Source: Aquibacillus kalidii
Lineage (GTDB): Bacteria; Bacillota; Bacilli; Bacillales; Amphibacillaceae
Length of the DNA: 64,000 nt
Direction of reading: 5' to 3'
Assembly: GCF_014280935.1 (NCBI RefSeq)
Contig: NZ_JACLZI010000059.1
Coordinates: forward strand, 1-64,000
The position numbers were made by a program, and so were the translations under genes. Below the pieces are notes generated by a model. The model did not search any database, had not been told where the DNA came from, and worked only from the letters and a program-made list of their open reading frames with translations. Of the stretch, positions 9,212 through 17,944 are shown piece after piece. Position 1 is the first letter of the stretch. Each line of letters begins with the position of its first letter.

Positions 9212-10522
9212 TTATACATCCAATTGTTCTTTTAACACATAGTCTGTATCTTTCGTTTCTTCCTCCGCTTGCTCCTGGTTCTTCACTCTTTGCTCCAAGC
9301 TAGGAATAATTTTATTAATAATGAGGAACCCAATAAGCCCTGTAACTAATAAAAGCATACTCATCACTTCTTTAGAAAGATAAGCCCCTAATGTAACAGA
9401 AAGGGAAGCGAGAATCATCGAGCCCTGATAGGTGAATGCATTTACCGCCATGTAACTACTTCTTTTATCATCTGGTGGAAGTGCAGCCATGTAGCTCTGA
9501 GAAACTGGAACTCTCATTAACTCTCCTAAAGTTGCGATAACCATTGCGATAACTAGAATCCAAATAGAATCAAAGTAGCTTATTGAAGTGTAACCAATCG
9601 TAAATAGCACAATAGAAATTAAATAAACATTCTTATCTTTATACTTTTGGATCAACCTTGTTATCAATGCGGCGAATAGTACAACAAGAACCGTATTCTC
9701 TGTTCTCAAAATCCCTGACATTTGCAGTCCATTGATTGACCAATGAAAAATGTCCTGAGCTGGCATTTGTTCATGAAGCCTTACAGCAATATAGTTAGAC
9801 AATTGAAATTCTAATGACTGGATGAATAGCCCTGCAATAACAAACAAGATAAATACCTTATCTGTAGCTACTGTTTTATAACTTTTGAAAATATCTGTAA
9901 ACACTTGAAGTTTACTAGTACTTTTGAGTTCTTTAGACGTTTGCTTTGGAACATAACTTTCCTCTATAAAGAAAACTAATACGAAAACCATGATAATTGA
10001 CATGATCGTCATCCCAATAAATAAATGAAACAAGAAGTCCTCAAATAGGAAAGCTCCAACAGCTCCACCTAATGCAATGGATAGGTTAGCAGACCAATAC
10101 ATAATCGCATACATCAGCTTTCTTTCAGCTGGTTTACTAACATCGATAAGCATCGCATCTGTGGCAGGCCCTTCGATTCCCCAACAAATACTTCCGACTA
10201 CAAACATCACAAATGTTAAAATCGGGGATTCAAACCATGGAGAGTTGGCCAGCGTCATAACGATTAGTGACACAGCTCGTAACACTTCCGCTATGACCAT
10301 CAACTTCTTCCGACCCATAATGTCTGATAAATAACCACCGTAAAATCCGACTAAAGAACCGATCACGATATTCACAATCAATAGAATACCCGTTAACTTT
10401 GCTCCGAAGTGTACGGCAAAATAAATTGCCATAAACGGAAAGATCATACTTCCAATAATTTCACTAAAAAATCCAAATATTATTCTTAATTTTATGTTTG
10501 GATGAAAATCTCTAAATCTCAC
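9212..10522 (-). CDS. MFS transporter
   Basis: About 436 residues with twelve predicted membrane helices. The loop between helices 2 and 3 has the major-facilitator motif A (GGYLSDIMGRKK). The family resembles drug or metabolite exporters of Firmicutes; the substrate is unknown. Two GTG starts are possible: 10537, and 10522, which has GGGGGA 7 bases ahead. I chose 10522. It is a monocistronic unit with its own terminator at 9100-9134, transcribed divergently from the aldo/keto reductase. Confidence 0.85.
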   Translation of the reverse strand: MRFRDFHPNIKLRIIFGFFSEIIGSMIFPFMAIYFAVHFGAKLTGILLIVNIVIGSLVGFYGGYLSDIMGRKKLMVIAEVLRAVSLIVMTLANSPWFESPILTFVMFVVGSICWGIEGPATDAMLIDVSKPAERKLMYAIMYWSANLSIALGGAVGAFLFEDFLFHLFIGMTIMSIIMVFVLVFFIEESYVPKQTSKELKSTSKLQVFTDIFKSYKTVATDKVFILFVIAGLFIQSLEFQLSNYIAVRLHEQMPAQDIFHWSINGLQMSGILRTENTVLVVLFAALITRLIQKYKDKNVYLISIVLFTIGYTSISYFDSIWILVIAMVIATLGELMRVPVSQSYMAALPPDDKRSSYMAVNAFTYQGSMILASLSVTLGAYLSKEVMSMLLLVTGLIGFLIINKIIPSLEQRVKNQEQAEEETKDTDYVLKEQLDV

Positions 10523-10783
10523 TTTCTCTTCCCCCACTCTTTTTATCTAGGGCAAAAACAATTGTTATATCTACCTTACTAGCTAATATAACCTTCACAA
10601 ATGTTACCCGTCCGATATGTCTCAATGAATATAATCATATAGCTTTATAGTCTAAATTGCTTCAGGCAGTGGGTTGAATAGATCTCAGACCTGAGATGGA
10701 GATTTAAAGCCGCCATTCTAAATAAATGAAGATATTCATGAAGTGTGATAATCTTGAAATATCTTACAAAGGGAGTGAGGATA

Positions 10784-11629
10784 ATGGGAGAAACAGTTAA
10801 AAAAATAATATTAAACGATGGGATAGAGATACCAGCTTTCGGATTGGGTACATACAAAATGAAGGGTGAAGAAGGCGTTAATGCAATTCAAGCTGCTATT
10901 GATACTAATGGGTACAGACTTATTGATTCAGCCTACAATTACGAAAACGAAGGAACTGTTGGTGAAGCTATAAGACGTAGCTCTGTTCCAAGGGAAGAAT
11001 TATTTATTACCTCAAAATTACCTGGACGCTATCAAACCGTCGACAAAGCAATTCCTACTGTGCAAGAATCCTTATATCGTGCCAATCTAGATTATTATGA
11101 CTTATATTTAATCCATTGGCCTAACCCGATACAAGACAACTATGTTGAAGCATGGCAAGCGTTAATTGATGCTAAAAAACAAGGACTAATTCGTTCTATC
11201 GGAGTATGTAACTTTTTACCAGAACACCTTGAACGATTAGAAAAAGAGACTGGCGTTAAACCAACTATAAATCAAATCGAGCTTCACCCATATTTTAACC
11301 AAGCAACCCAAAGAAAGTGGCATGAAGAGAATAATATACAGACCCAATCTTGGACTCCGATTGGTCGGGGAACAGATATGTTGCAACACACTACGATCCA
11401 ACAAATTGCTGATAAACATAATAAAACAACAGCACAAATAGTTTTAAGGTGGCATTATCAACTTGGCACCATCGCAATCCCGAAATCTTCCACTCCAACA
11501 AGACAGCATGAAAACATATCTATTTTTGACTTTACTTTAGAGCAGACCGACATGGACCAGATAAATAAGTTAACGCGTCCAGATGGTAGAGTTAATAATC
11601 AAGATCCTGCTGTATATGAGGAATTTTAA
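10784..11629 (+). CDS. aldo/keto reductase
   Basis: 281-residue cytosolic NADPH-dependent carbonyl reductase of the AKR barrel fold. Signatures: FGLGTYKM, LIDSAYNYENE with the catalytic Asp and Tyr, FITSKLPG with the catalytic Lys, LYLIHWPNP, and the cofactor-binding IPKSSTP near the C-terminus. It is closest in feel to the YtbE/YvgN glyoxal-reductase group. The ATG at 10784 follows GGGAGTGAGG. The in-frame ATG at 10745 lacks a good ribosome site. Single gene with a terminator directly behind. Confidence 0.9.
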   Translation: MGETVKKIILNDGIEIPAFGLGTYKMKGEEGVNAIQAAIDTNGYRLIDSAYNYENEGTVGEAIRRSSVPREELFITSKLPGRYQTVDKAIPTVQESLYRANLDYYDLYLIHWPNPIQDNYVEAWQALIDAKKQGLIRSIGVCNFLPEHLERLEKETGVKPTINQIELHPYFNQATQRKWHEENNIQTQSWTPIGRGTDMLQHTTIQQIADKHNKTTAQIVLRWHYQLGTIAIPKSSTPTRQHENISIFDFTLEQTDMDQINKLTRPDGRVNNQDPAVYEEF

Positions 11630-11641
11630 GAATAAGATCAT

Positions 11642-11683
11642 GGGATAAATTGAACTCTGGAAAGAATAATTTATCCCTTTTTT
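11642..11683 (+). terminator. intrinsic terminator after the aldo/keto reductase
   Basis: Stem GGGATAAATT (11642-11651) with AATTTATCCC (11668-11677), followed by six T. Confidence 0.85.
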
Positions 11684-11729
11684 CTAACTTACTTTATAAA
11701 AATATTATTCAGCTTAAAATATTTTAAAT

Positions 11730-12083
11730 TTAGTTTCTAGACATGAACGAGGATGGATTTAATGCTTCACTTTCTATAACAATAGCGGTTAAACCATTAT
11801 CAGTTTTTGTTTCATGCCATTCCCCTTTGTTCCAAAATACAGCATCACCGGATTGTACTTTTACATAGTTTTCCTGTTGACCTCGAACATAACCTTCTCC
11901 ATTCATAATCAACAGTAGTTGCGGAATTACTGCTTGATGGTATCCAATTATTCCTCGCTCTTCTAAGTACATACATCCAATATGTGCTGACTTGTTCGTC
12001 TGCATAATACGAGCCATTGTAAAGTTAGAATTGAATTTTGAAACCGGTACTCCACTATCTTTATCAAATCTATAAATCTCCAT
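11730..12083 (-). CDS. small cupin-domain protein
   Basis: 117 residues covering a single cupin barrel. It resembles the ligand-binding half of AraC regulators but has no helix-turn-helix: IPQLLLIMNGEGYVRGQ, VQSGDAVFWNKGEWHET. The metal-binding histidines of enzymatic cupins are sparse, so a sensing or binding role is as likely as catalysis. GGGGGC lies ahead of the ATG. It is convergent with the aldo/keto reductase and has no obvious partner. Confidence 0.7.
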   Translation of the reverse strand: MEIYRFDKDSGVPVSKFNSNFTMARIMQTNKSAHIGCMYLEERGIIGYHQAVIPQLLLIMNGEGYVRGQQENYVKVQSGDAVFWNKGEWHETKTDNGLTAIVIESEALNPSSFMSRN

Positions 12084-12151
12084 AAAAGCCCCCCTAGATA
12101 ATCTAGTAATTTATTATTCGTCGTATATCGCCATTATCCTCTTTCATCTAA

Positions 12152-12195
12152 AAAAAGATGTCCTCTCCCAAAAGCTGAAAGAAGACATCTTTTTC
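12152..12195. terminator. bidirectional hairpin terminator
   Basis: Eleven-bp stem (AAAAAGATGTC and GACATCTTTTT) with A- and T-rich edges, placed immediately beyond the 3' end of the 12205-12816 gene on the minus strand. Confidence 0.8.
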
Positions 12196-12204
12196 AAATT
12201 ACTA

Positions 12205-12816
12205 TTAATTTTTAAACAAAACACTTAAAAATTGTTTCACATCTTCTTTGTCACTAACTTTACCAAACACACACAATACTTTATCCTGTAAACTACTAAA
12301 TTGCTCTAAATTAGGAATGTCTGACGTACTTATCCCATAAATGATGTTTGATTTCCCATAAAAGAGTGATTGCTTCTTTATTTCTAACTCATCCAACGAT
12401 AGAAATTGGTCTAATGGCGCAAATGCTTCTTGTGCCAACAGTTCTTTAAACACGTTTTCATCTAACATTAACAAATCAATATCACCAGAAGCTGCTCTTA
12501 CTAGTAATTTCTGTGACTCCTCAAAAGAAATATTCGCAAAAGAACCTTCCGCATTAATCATATCCACGATAATATTAAAATCATTAAAATTGTTATTTAA
12601 GTTATCCGCTAAAGTAAATTCATCGATCGTTGACGGTTCTTCATTGATGACAGTAATTTGAAAACTTTCTTCATTACCCATAATAGAAGTAACCAACGAT
12701 ACAATCATTACGATTCCAACAATTGTTCCAATAATAGGAAATTTATAATATTCCCATATATGTTCTACTTTTTGTTTAAAAGTCATATTTTGAAGTTGTT
12801 CTCTTAGCTTTGGCAC
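12205..12816 (-). CDS. membrane-anchored protein of unknown function
   Basis: About 203 residues. A basic N-terminal helix (KLREQLQ..FKQKVEHIWEYYKFP) leads into one membrane segment (IIGTIVGIVMIVSLVTSIM). Next is an extracytoplasmic domain with the alternating strands and helices of a degenerate periplasmic-binding fold (DIDLLMLDENVFKELLAQEAFAP). I do not recognise the family; similar small membrane-anchored proteins are common and uncharacterised in Firmicutes. The GTG at 12816 has GAGG 8 bases ahead; the GTG at 12825 overlaps it. Stands alone with a terminator behind. Confidence 0.6.
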   Translation of the reverse strand: MPKLREQLQNMTFKQKVEHIWEYYKFPIIGTIVGIVMIVSLVTSIMGNEESFQITVINEEPSTIDEFTLADNLNNNFNDFNIIVDMINAEGSFANISFEESQKLLVRAASGDIDLLMLDENVFKELLAQEAFAPLDQFLSLDELEIKKQSLFYGKSNIIYGISTSDIPNLEQFSSLQDKVLCVFGKVSDKEDVKQFLSVLFKN

Positions 12817-12934
12817 ACTGTTCACCTCGTGTTTAATGTCTGCTCTATCAAATGGGGCTACGATAGTTTTTCTATCTATCGTCTATTTTACATCAAATCG
12901 AGGGTAAAAAAGTAAAAATCATGAAAATCCTGTT

Positions 12935-14344
12935 TTAATCTTTAAAATTAAAATATTCTTTTGCATTATAATAGGAAATGTCCGCTACGATTTTACCGAG
13001 TAGATTATAGTCTTCAGGTACTTCACCATTTTCTACCCATTTCCCAATGAAAGAGCATACTAGTCTACGAAAATATTCATGCCTTGGATAGGACAAAAAA
13101 CTCCTGGAATCTGTCAGCATACCAATAAACTGACTAAACACACCAATGCTTGCTAGTGCCTCCATTTGGTTCAACATACCTGGTTTGGAATCATTGAACC
13201 ACCAAGCAGTACCAAACTGAACTTTCCCAGGAATACCCCCACCCTGAAAACTACCAATTATACTTGCAATAGTGCTATTATCAGTTGGGTTCAACGAATA
13301 AAGAATCGTTTTTGGTAATGCCTTATCTTTTGCCATGGAATTTAGTAAGCTCACTAGCGGTTTAGCGATAACTTGATCATTAATGGAATCATACCCCGTG
13401 TCTGGACCTAACTCTTCAAACATTATCTCGTTATTGTTACGGGATGCATTAATATGGTACTGCATCACCCAGTCGTACCCAGCATATAGCTTACCTAAAA
13501 ACGTCAATGTAAATGTTTTAAATTTCTTTTCTTCCTCTATGGAAACTTTATTACCAGCAAAAGCCTTTTTAAATACTCCCTCTACTTCCTCTTTACTCGC
13601 CTCTGCATACATCATCGTGTCTATGGCGTGGTCGGAGATTCTTCCACCACAGGAATGGAAAAACTCAACACGGGACTGTAACGCTGTGAGAAAATCATCG
13701 TATGAACTAATATATATGTTGGATACATCTTGGAGTTTTTTGATCCATTCTTGGAATCCATCGCGGTTAATTTCAAGCCCTTTATCCGGCCGGAAGCCTG
13801 GTAATACTTTTACTCTAAAGTTGTTCTCCTCAACCAGTTTCACATGATACTCTAAGTTATCAGTCGGATCATCGGTTGTCACAACAACCTCTACATTTGA
13901 TTTTTCTATTAAATTTCGTGCACGGTATTGACCACTTACTAGTTTCCTATTTACTTTTTCCCAAATGGAAGGGGCTGTTTCCTCATTTAATACTTCATAG
14001 ATGTCAAAATAACGCTGCAATTCTAAGTGGGTCCAACTATAGAGTGGATTACCGATTAGCATCGGTACAGTTCTAGCCCATGCTAGAAATTTATCATAGT
14101 CACTAGCATCACCTGTAATATATTCTTCTCCAATCCCCATTGTCCTCATCGCACGCCATTTGTAGTGATCACCATACAGCCATATTTCGGTTATATTTTT
14201 ATATTCTTTATTTTCATAGATTTCTTTAGGAATTAAATGACAGTGGTAATCGATGATTGGTAAATCTTTTGCATAGTTCATGTACAATTTCTTTGCCACA
14301 TCGTTATCCAGCAAAAAATTCTCATCCATAAATTTTTTCATCAT
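12935..14344 (-). CDS. uxaC: glucuronate/galacturonate isomerase UxaC
   Basis: 469 residues, the normal UxaC length. It isomerises D-galacturonate to D-tagaturonate and D-glucuronate to D-fructuronate in the cytosol. Amidohydrolase-fold signatures are visible: DYHCHL at residues 32-37 (metal-binding His34 and His36), the W-rich IWLYGDHYKWRAMR, and GMLTDSRSFLSYPRHEYFRR near the C-terminus. AGGAAAG lies 7 bases ahead of the first of two adjacent ATGs. The 21-bp repeat array separates it from uxaE, so it may be a separate transcript. It is the entry step for galacturonate released from pectin. Confidence 0.95.
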   Translation of the reverse strand: MMKKFMDENFLLDNDVAKKLYMNYAKDLPIIDYHCHLIPKEIYENKEYKNITEIWLYGDHYKWRAMRTMGIGEEYITGDASDYDKFLAWARTVPMLIGNPLYSWTHLELQRYFDIYEVLNEETAPSIWEKVNRKLVSGQYRARNLIEKSNVEVVVTTDDPTDNLEYHVKLVEENNFRVKVLPGFRPDKGLEINRDGFQEWIKKLQDVSNIYISSYDDFLTALQSRVEFFHSCGGRISDHAIDTMMYAEASKEEVEGVFKKAFAGNKVSIEEEKKFKTFTLTFLGKLYAGYDWVMQYHINASRNNNEIMFEELGPDTGYDSINDQVIAKPLVSLLNSMAKDKALPKTILYSLNPTDNSTIASIIGSFQGGGIPGKVQFGTAWWFNDSKPGMLNQMEALASIGVFSQFIGMLTDSRSFLSYPRHEYFRRLVCSFIGKWVENGEVPEDYNLLGKIVADISYYNAKEYFNFKD

Positions 14345-14393
14345 TACCCAACTTTCCTATTAAAATAGTAAAGCGTTAGAAGTCCAAAAATAA

Positions 14394-14640
14394 ATGCGTC
14401 TATCTCAATGCAGAATGCGTCCCTTTCCCGATCGAATGCGTCTACTTCCCAAGCAAATGCGTCTTACCGGAAACAATATCCGTCAGTTTACCATTAAATT
14501 GCGTCTACCCGAACCCTCCTAGCAGAATGCGTCACTTCCCCGATCGAATGCGTCTACTTTCCAAGCAAATGCGTCTTACCCGAGTCTAGTATCCGCCCAT
14601 CTACCAATCAAATGCGCCAACTCAAATAACATATGCGTCA
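14394..14640. repeat. 21-bp periodic ATGCGTC array, block 1 (12 units)
   Basis: Units open with ATGCGTC or a close variant at 14394, 14415, 14436, 14457, 14478, 14499, 14527, 14548, 14569, 14591, 14612 and 14633, so the step is almost always exactly 21 bp. A higher-order copy of about 112 bp is also visible (the unit row starting at 14410 is repeated from 14522). It fills the whole gap between uxaE and uxaC. Confidence 0.85.
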
Positions 14641-14657
14641 AAACCCCAATTCCAACC

Positions 14658-16151
14658 TCACACCCCTAATAAATCTAAATGTTTTCCGATATGTTTCACT
14701 AATGAAGCACGATAAGTTTCCTCATGTTCCACTAACGTTTTATAAAATTCATCTTTAAATAAGTACTCACCATTTTCATCCTTCGCTGTTAACAAAATGC
14801 CATACGTAATATGGATTAACTGGCGAGCAGCATCCTCGTCCATATAATTAGATAGTTGCTCATCAGGGGTATTATCTAGGGGAGTTATACTAGCAAAGTC
14901 AGCAGTGATGTGATAGTACCGCAGTGCTTCTTCAAGATGTTCAGTTGCATATTTGTGCATGTTTCTATAAAGGTCAGGATTAGTTTCCGCAATGACACGA
15001 ACAGCCTCTAACCAATTCGTACCAGCTGTTTTCACATGTAAAACTCCTTTTGTGTACTTCCCTATAATCGGAAACACACTGAACTTGTCACTACCTGAAT
15101 GTATGCTTAACTTGTAACCAAAAGATTCTGCAATTCGTGCATGTTCACTGAGCTCTTTCTCAAACTGTTCCAGATCTCCAATATAGTCGATCCCTTTTTG
15201 AAACTCGCCACAGAATCGAGGAGCTAAGCTAGTAACCGACACTCCACGTCTTTTTAATTCATTCGCAACAAAGTAATGGGCCTCTGGTGATGTAACCGTT
15301 TCTGTTTCATCAATTGAAATTTCAAAGTCAACTGCTTTTTCAGCATTAGCAATATATGTGTTATAGACGTGCTCCATATACTGAAGCGCCTCGCGATATA
15401 GTAATGTATTTTTCATTAACGTATGTTCGTTGTAAACAATCGCCAGGTCGTTAACACGAAACACTTGCTCTAAATAATAGGACTTATAGTATTCCTTTAT
15501 CTCAGTAGGAAGTTGTTCAAACGCTACGCGGATCTCTTCGTTTGTAGCAGCTTCCATATCATTTCTAATCTTATCTGAACAGTCTAATGTTAAGAAAGAA
15601 ATACCTAAAGATAGCGCATACCTTATGTCTTTTTCTTTTTTAATATGATCACCATCTGCCCCATAACCGTCCTTATATCCTTCTTGAAATACAGCAAAAG
15701 CAGTGGCGTCTAAAATATCTGTCATCGTTCGATTTGTTAACGTTAGCTCGCGGATGCTTTGTTGTGCTAAAATTGGCTTCACGTTCCGACTTCGGACGGT
15801 TTCAATATGTCCTGGTGATGCAAGCCCGAGTCGATCCCCCAACCCAATTGTGGCAACATCTGTTCCAAAAGCTTGCGGAACGGTGTAGTCAAAATACCGA
15901 TTCAAGACTAGCCGATTTTCATGGTTTAATGGACATATTTTTCCAAAACCAGAAACCGTCTCCCCAAAAAGTTCATTAAATAAGTTACCTCCACCTATCG
16001 CTAGAAGTACCTTCCTACCTTCCGCTTTAACTATGACTAGTTTCGTATTATCAAATATTGTTAGAGACTTTTCATAAACCTTTACGTTACTATCAGATTC
16101 CACTTCTATTCCCTGTTGTAACGCACTCCACACCGGTTTCAAGATTTCCAA
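14658..16151 (-). CDS. uxaE: tagaturonate epimerase UxaE
   Basis: 497 residues. UxaE-family proteins epimerise D-tagaturonate to D-fructuronate, replacing the UxaB/UxaA altronate branch so that galacturonate joins the glucuronate route. Family signatures: GFGKICPLNHENR, GYGADGDHIK, FLTLDCSDKI and LSIHSGSDKFS (probable metal and substrate site). Translation starts at TTG (16151) with AAAGGGG 9 bases ahead; the frame is closed just upstream. Directly upstream of uxaC on the same strand, separated by repeat block 1. Fructuronate would need UxuB and UxuA, which lie outside the window. Confidence 0.92.
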   Translation of the reverse strand: MEILKPVWSALQQGIEVESDSNVKVYEKSLTIFDNTKLVIVKAEGRKVLLAIGGGNLFNELFGETVSGFGKICPLNHENRLVLNRYFDYTVPQAFGTDVATIGLGDRLGLASPGHIETVRSRNVKPILAQQSIRELTLTNRTMTDILDATAFAVFQEGYKDGYGADGDHIKKEKDIRYALSLGISFLTLDCSDKIRNDMEAATNEEIRVAFEQLPTEIKEYYKSYYLEQVFRVNDLAIVYNEHTLMKNTLLYREALQYMEHVYNTYIANAEKAVDFEISIDETETVTSPEAHYFVANELKRRGVSVTSLAPRFCGEFQKGIDYIGDLEQFEKELSEHARIAESFGYKLSIHSGSDKFSVFPIIGKYTKGVLHVKTAGTNWLEAVRVIAETNPDLYRNMHKYATEHLEEALRYYHITADFASITPLDNTPDEQLSNYMDEDAARQLIHITYGILLTAKDENGEYLFKDEFYKTLVEHEETYRASLVKHIGKHLDLLGV

Positions 16152-16278
16152 TCATTTCAACCCCTTTATATCTTAGATATAGCCTTATTTCACTAATCAA
16201 TAGTCTATAACTCTTTCAGATACTTTGGATAAATGGAGTAAGCCTTTTCATATCGTTTCGTTCGGGTTAATTATGCGT

Positions 16279-16390
16279 TTGCGTCTTTTTATATAGGAAA
16301 TGCGTGTTTCTTCTTGAGATATGCTTCAAACAGCCTTACTTATGCATCGCTCCACAGGTGAAATGCGTTTAACAGCATCGGTTATGCGTC
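16279..16390. repeat. 21-bp periodic ATGCGTC array, block 2 (6 units)
   Basis: Units start at 16279, 16300, 16321, 16342, 16363 and 16384, exactly 21 bp apart, each opening with (A/T)TGC(G/T/A)TN. Same strand orientation as block 1. It lies between the 3' end of the ASRT-family gene and the start of uxaE. Confidence 0.8.
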
Positions 16391-16407
16391 ACCTGAATTT
16401 CTCACTT

Positions 16408-16773
16408 TTAATCAATTGGATAAGCCATCGTCGACATTAACGCTAACTCAGGTTGGGTTGAATCTAACCGGCTATACTGTACAATTATCGGAATGCTACT
16501 GTCTACCTCAATCGCGTACGGGACCCCGACAGGTATAGACTCCCCGTTCTTTTGTAGGCTACTAGTACGAATATGATTAGTCCGCTTTCCTTCAACTGTA
16601 ACTGCAATTGCTTCAATTGGCGCACGATCCTCAAAATAAATGGTTACCGACAGCTCTGCAGCTTCTGAATTGCAATTTAGAACACAAATAGATTCATGAC
16701 TCGTTAAATTACCTGAACTTTCTGGTGGAATGTAACCATCTGGAATGATCCAATGTGTTTTTCCTTTTCCCAT
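16408..16773 (-). CDS. ASRT-family (sensory rhodopsin transducer-like) small ligand-binding protein
   Basis: 121 residues, matching the full length of the Anabaena sensory rhodopsin transducer family: MGKGKTHWIIPDGYIP, SHESICVLNCN, VTIYFEDRAPI, VEGKRTNHIRT, PIIVQYSRLDSTQPELALMST. The family is a beta-sandwich that has been proposed to bind small molecules, often near sugar-metabolism genes. No rhodopsin is present here, so the name should not be taken as a light-sensing role. The ATG at 16773 has GGAGG 7 bases ahead; the longer open frame to 16893 runs into the glycerate kinase. It follows that kinase at 13 bases, so the two are co-transcribed. Confidence 0.88.
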   Translation of the reverse strand: MGKGKTHWIIPDGYIPPESSGNLTSHESICVLNCNSEAAELSVTIYFEDRAPIEAIAVTVEGKRTNHIRTSSLQKNGESIPVGVPYAIEVDSSIPIIVQYSRLDSTQPELALMSTMAYPID

Positions 16774-16786
16774 ACGAAATCCTCCC

Positions 16787-17923
16787 TTAATAGTGATACT
16801 GTTTGACGATAGACATAATTGCTTCTGTTCTATTCGTAATCCAACTCGGCGCATGATCAATTGCCTGTTGCAACGAACATGGACCAGGAACAATCGAGAA
16901 TGCTGCCATCAAACCTAATTGTTTGATGTGCTCCAGTTCCATATTCACTCCCCCACACAACGCAATCGTAGGTACCCTATACTTGTTAGATATCTGTGTA
17001 ATCCCTGCAATCACTTTTCCTGATAAGGTTTGCTCATCTAATTTTCCTTCACCTGTAATAACTAAATCTGCGCCATTTATTACGGAGTCAATTCCTGTTG
17101 CCTCTATAATCACATTGATACCAGATTGGACAGTTGCATGTAAAAAGGCAATTAGTCCTGCCCCCATTCCTCCTGCTGCTCCGCCACCTGCTATGTTTTT
17201 AATATCTAGTCCTTTTTGCTTTGTTACCACCTCAGCAAACTGGGTAAGTGCTCGATCTAGCTTTTTAACCATTTCAGGTGTTGCTCCTTTTTGTGGACCG
17301 AATACTGCTGAAGCACCCTTTGGACCACAGAGCACATTCGTAACATCTGACGCAATGGTAAACGTTGAATCCAATAGGCGCTTATCTAGACTGTTTTCAT
17401 CAATAGTAGCCAACTCATTTAAACCTAGTACACCCTCAGGTATGGGATCACCTTGTTTTGTAAGAAATCGGACACCTAAGGCTTGAAGCATCCCGATCCC
17501 TGCGTCATTTGTTGCACTTCCACCGAGCCCGATAATAAATTTACGAAATCCTGCATCTAGAGCATGTTTAATTAACTCTCCGGTTCCATAACTTGTTGCC
17601 ATTAAAGGGTTTCTTTCTTCATTGGTTAACAGCGCATATCCAGATGCTTGTGCCATTTCAATAAAAGCCGTTTCTTGATCACCCAGTATCCCGTAATCCG
17701 CAATGATCGTCCTACCGAGTGGATCCGTTACATGAGCGTGCATCAGATTTCCGTTAGTTGCCTGAATAATGCTGTATAAAGTTCCCTCTCCACCATCCGC
17801 TAGTGGAAAACTAGCAATATTTACTTCAGGTAACACGTGGCGAATCCCTTCTGCAACAGAGTGACACACATGTTCTGCTGAGATAGAACCCTTGAACGAA
17901 TCTGGAGCGATTACAATTTTCAT
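16787..17923 (-). CDS. glycerate kinase
   Basis: 378 residues, the usual length of the GarK/GlxK-type glycerate 2-kinase. It phosphorylates D-glycerate with ATP to 2-phosphoglycerate. Motifs: IAPDSFKGS at residues 5-13, FPLADGGEGT, GLGGSATNDAGIGML and ITGEGKLDEQT. A run of G (GGGGGGG) precedes the ATG. It sits between a sugar esterase and the ASRT-family protein in what looks like one transcript, which points to an aldolase route releasing tartronate semialdehyde or glycerate; the missing aldolase and reductase are not identified here. Confidence 0.93.
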   Translation of the reverse strand: MKIVIAPDSFKGSISAEHVCHSVAEGIRHVLPEVNIASFPLADGGEGTLYSIIQATNGNLMHAHVTDPLGRTIIADYGILGDQETAFIEMAQASGYALLTNEERNPLMATSYGTGELIKHALDAGFRKFIIGLGGSATNDAGIGMLQALGVRFLTKQGDPIPEGVLGLNELATIDENSLDKRLLDSTFTIASDVTNVLCGPKGASAVFGPQKGATPEMVKKLDRALTQFAEVVTKQKGLDIKNIAGGGAAGGMGAGLIAFLHATVQSGINVIIEATGIDSVINGADLVITGEGKLDEQTLSGKVIAGITQISNKYRVPTIALCGGVNMELEHIKQLGLMAAFSIVPGPCSLQQAIDHAPSWITNRTEAIMSIVKQYHY

Positions 17924-17944
17924 TCTGTTCCCCCCCTAACCCTA

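Noticed and set aside
13383-13847. Long plus-strand ORF inside uxaC (and similar ORFs inside glycerate kinase and the LacY-type symporter)
   Set aside because: They lie antisense to clearly conserved genes, have unnatural composition and no ribosome site.
14394-14540. Small protein of MRxxxxx heptads encoded by the 21-bp array
   Set aside because: The frame has no ribosome site, breaks at several points and is not kept in blocks 2 and 3, so the repeats are treated as noncoding.
14394-14640. CRISPR array
   Set aside because: The conserved part is only 7 bp with 14-bp variable parts, far shorter than CRISPR repeats and spacers, and there are no cas genes.
16408-16773. Light-sensing transducer
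   Set aside because: No rhodopsin is encoded nearby and the operon is metabolic; family naming alone does not support photoreception.
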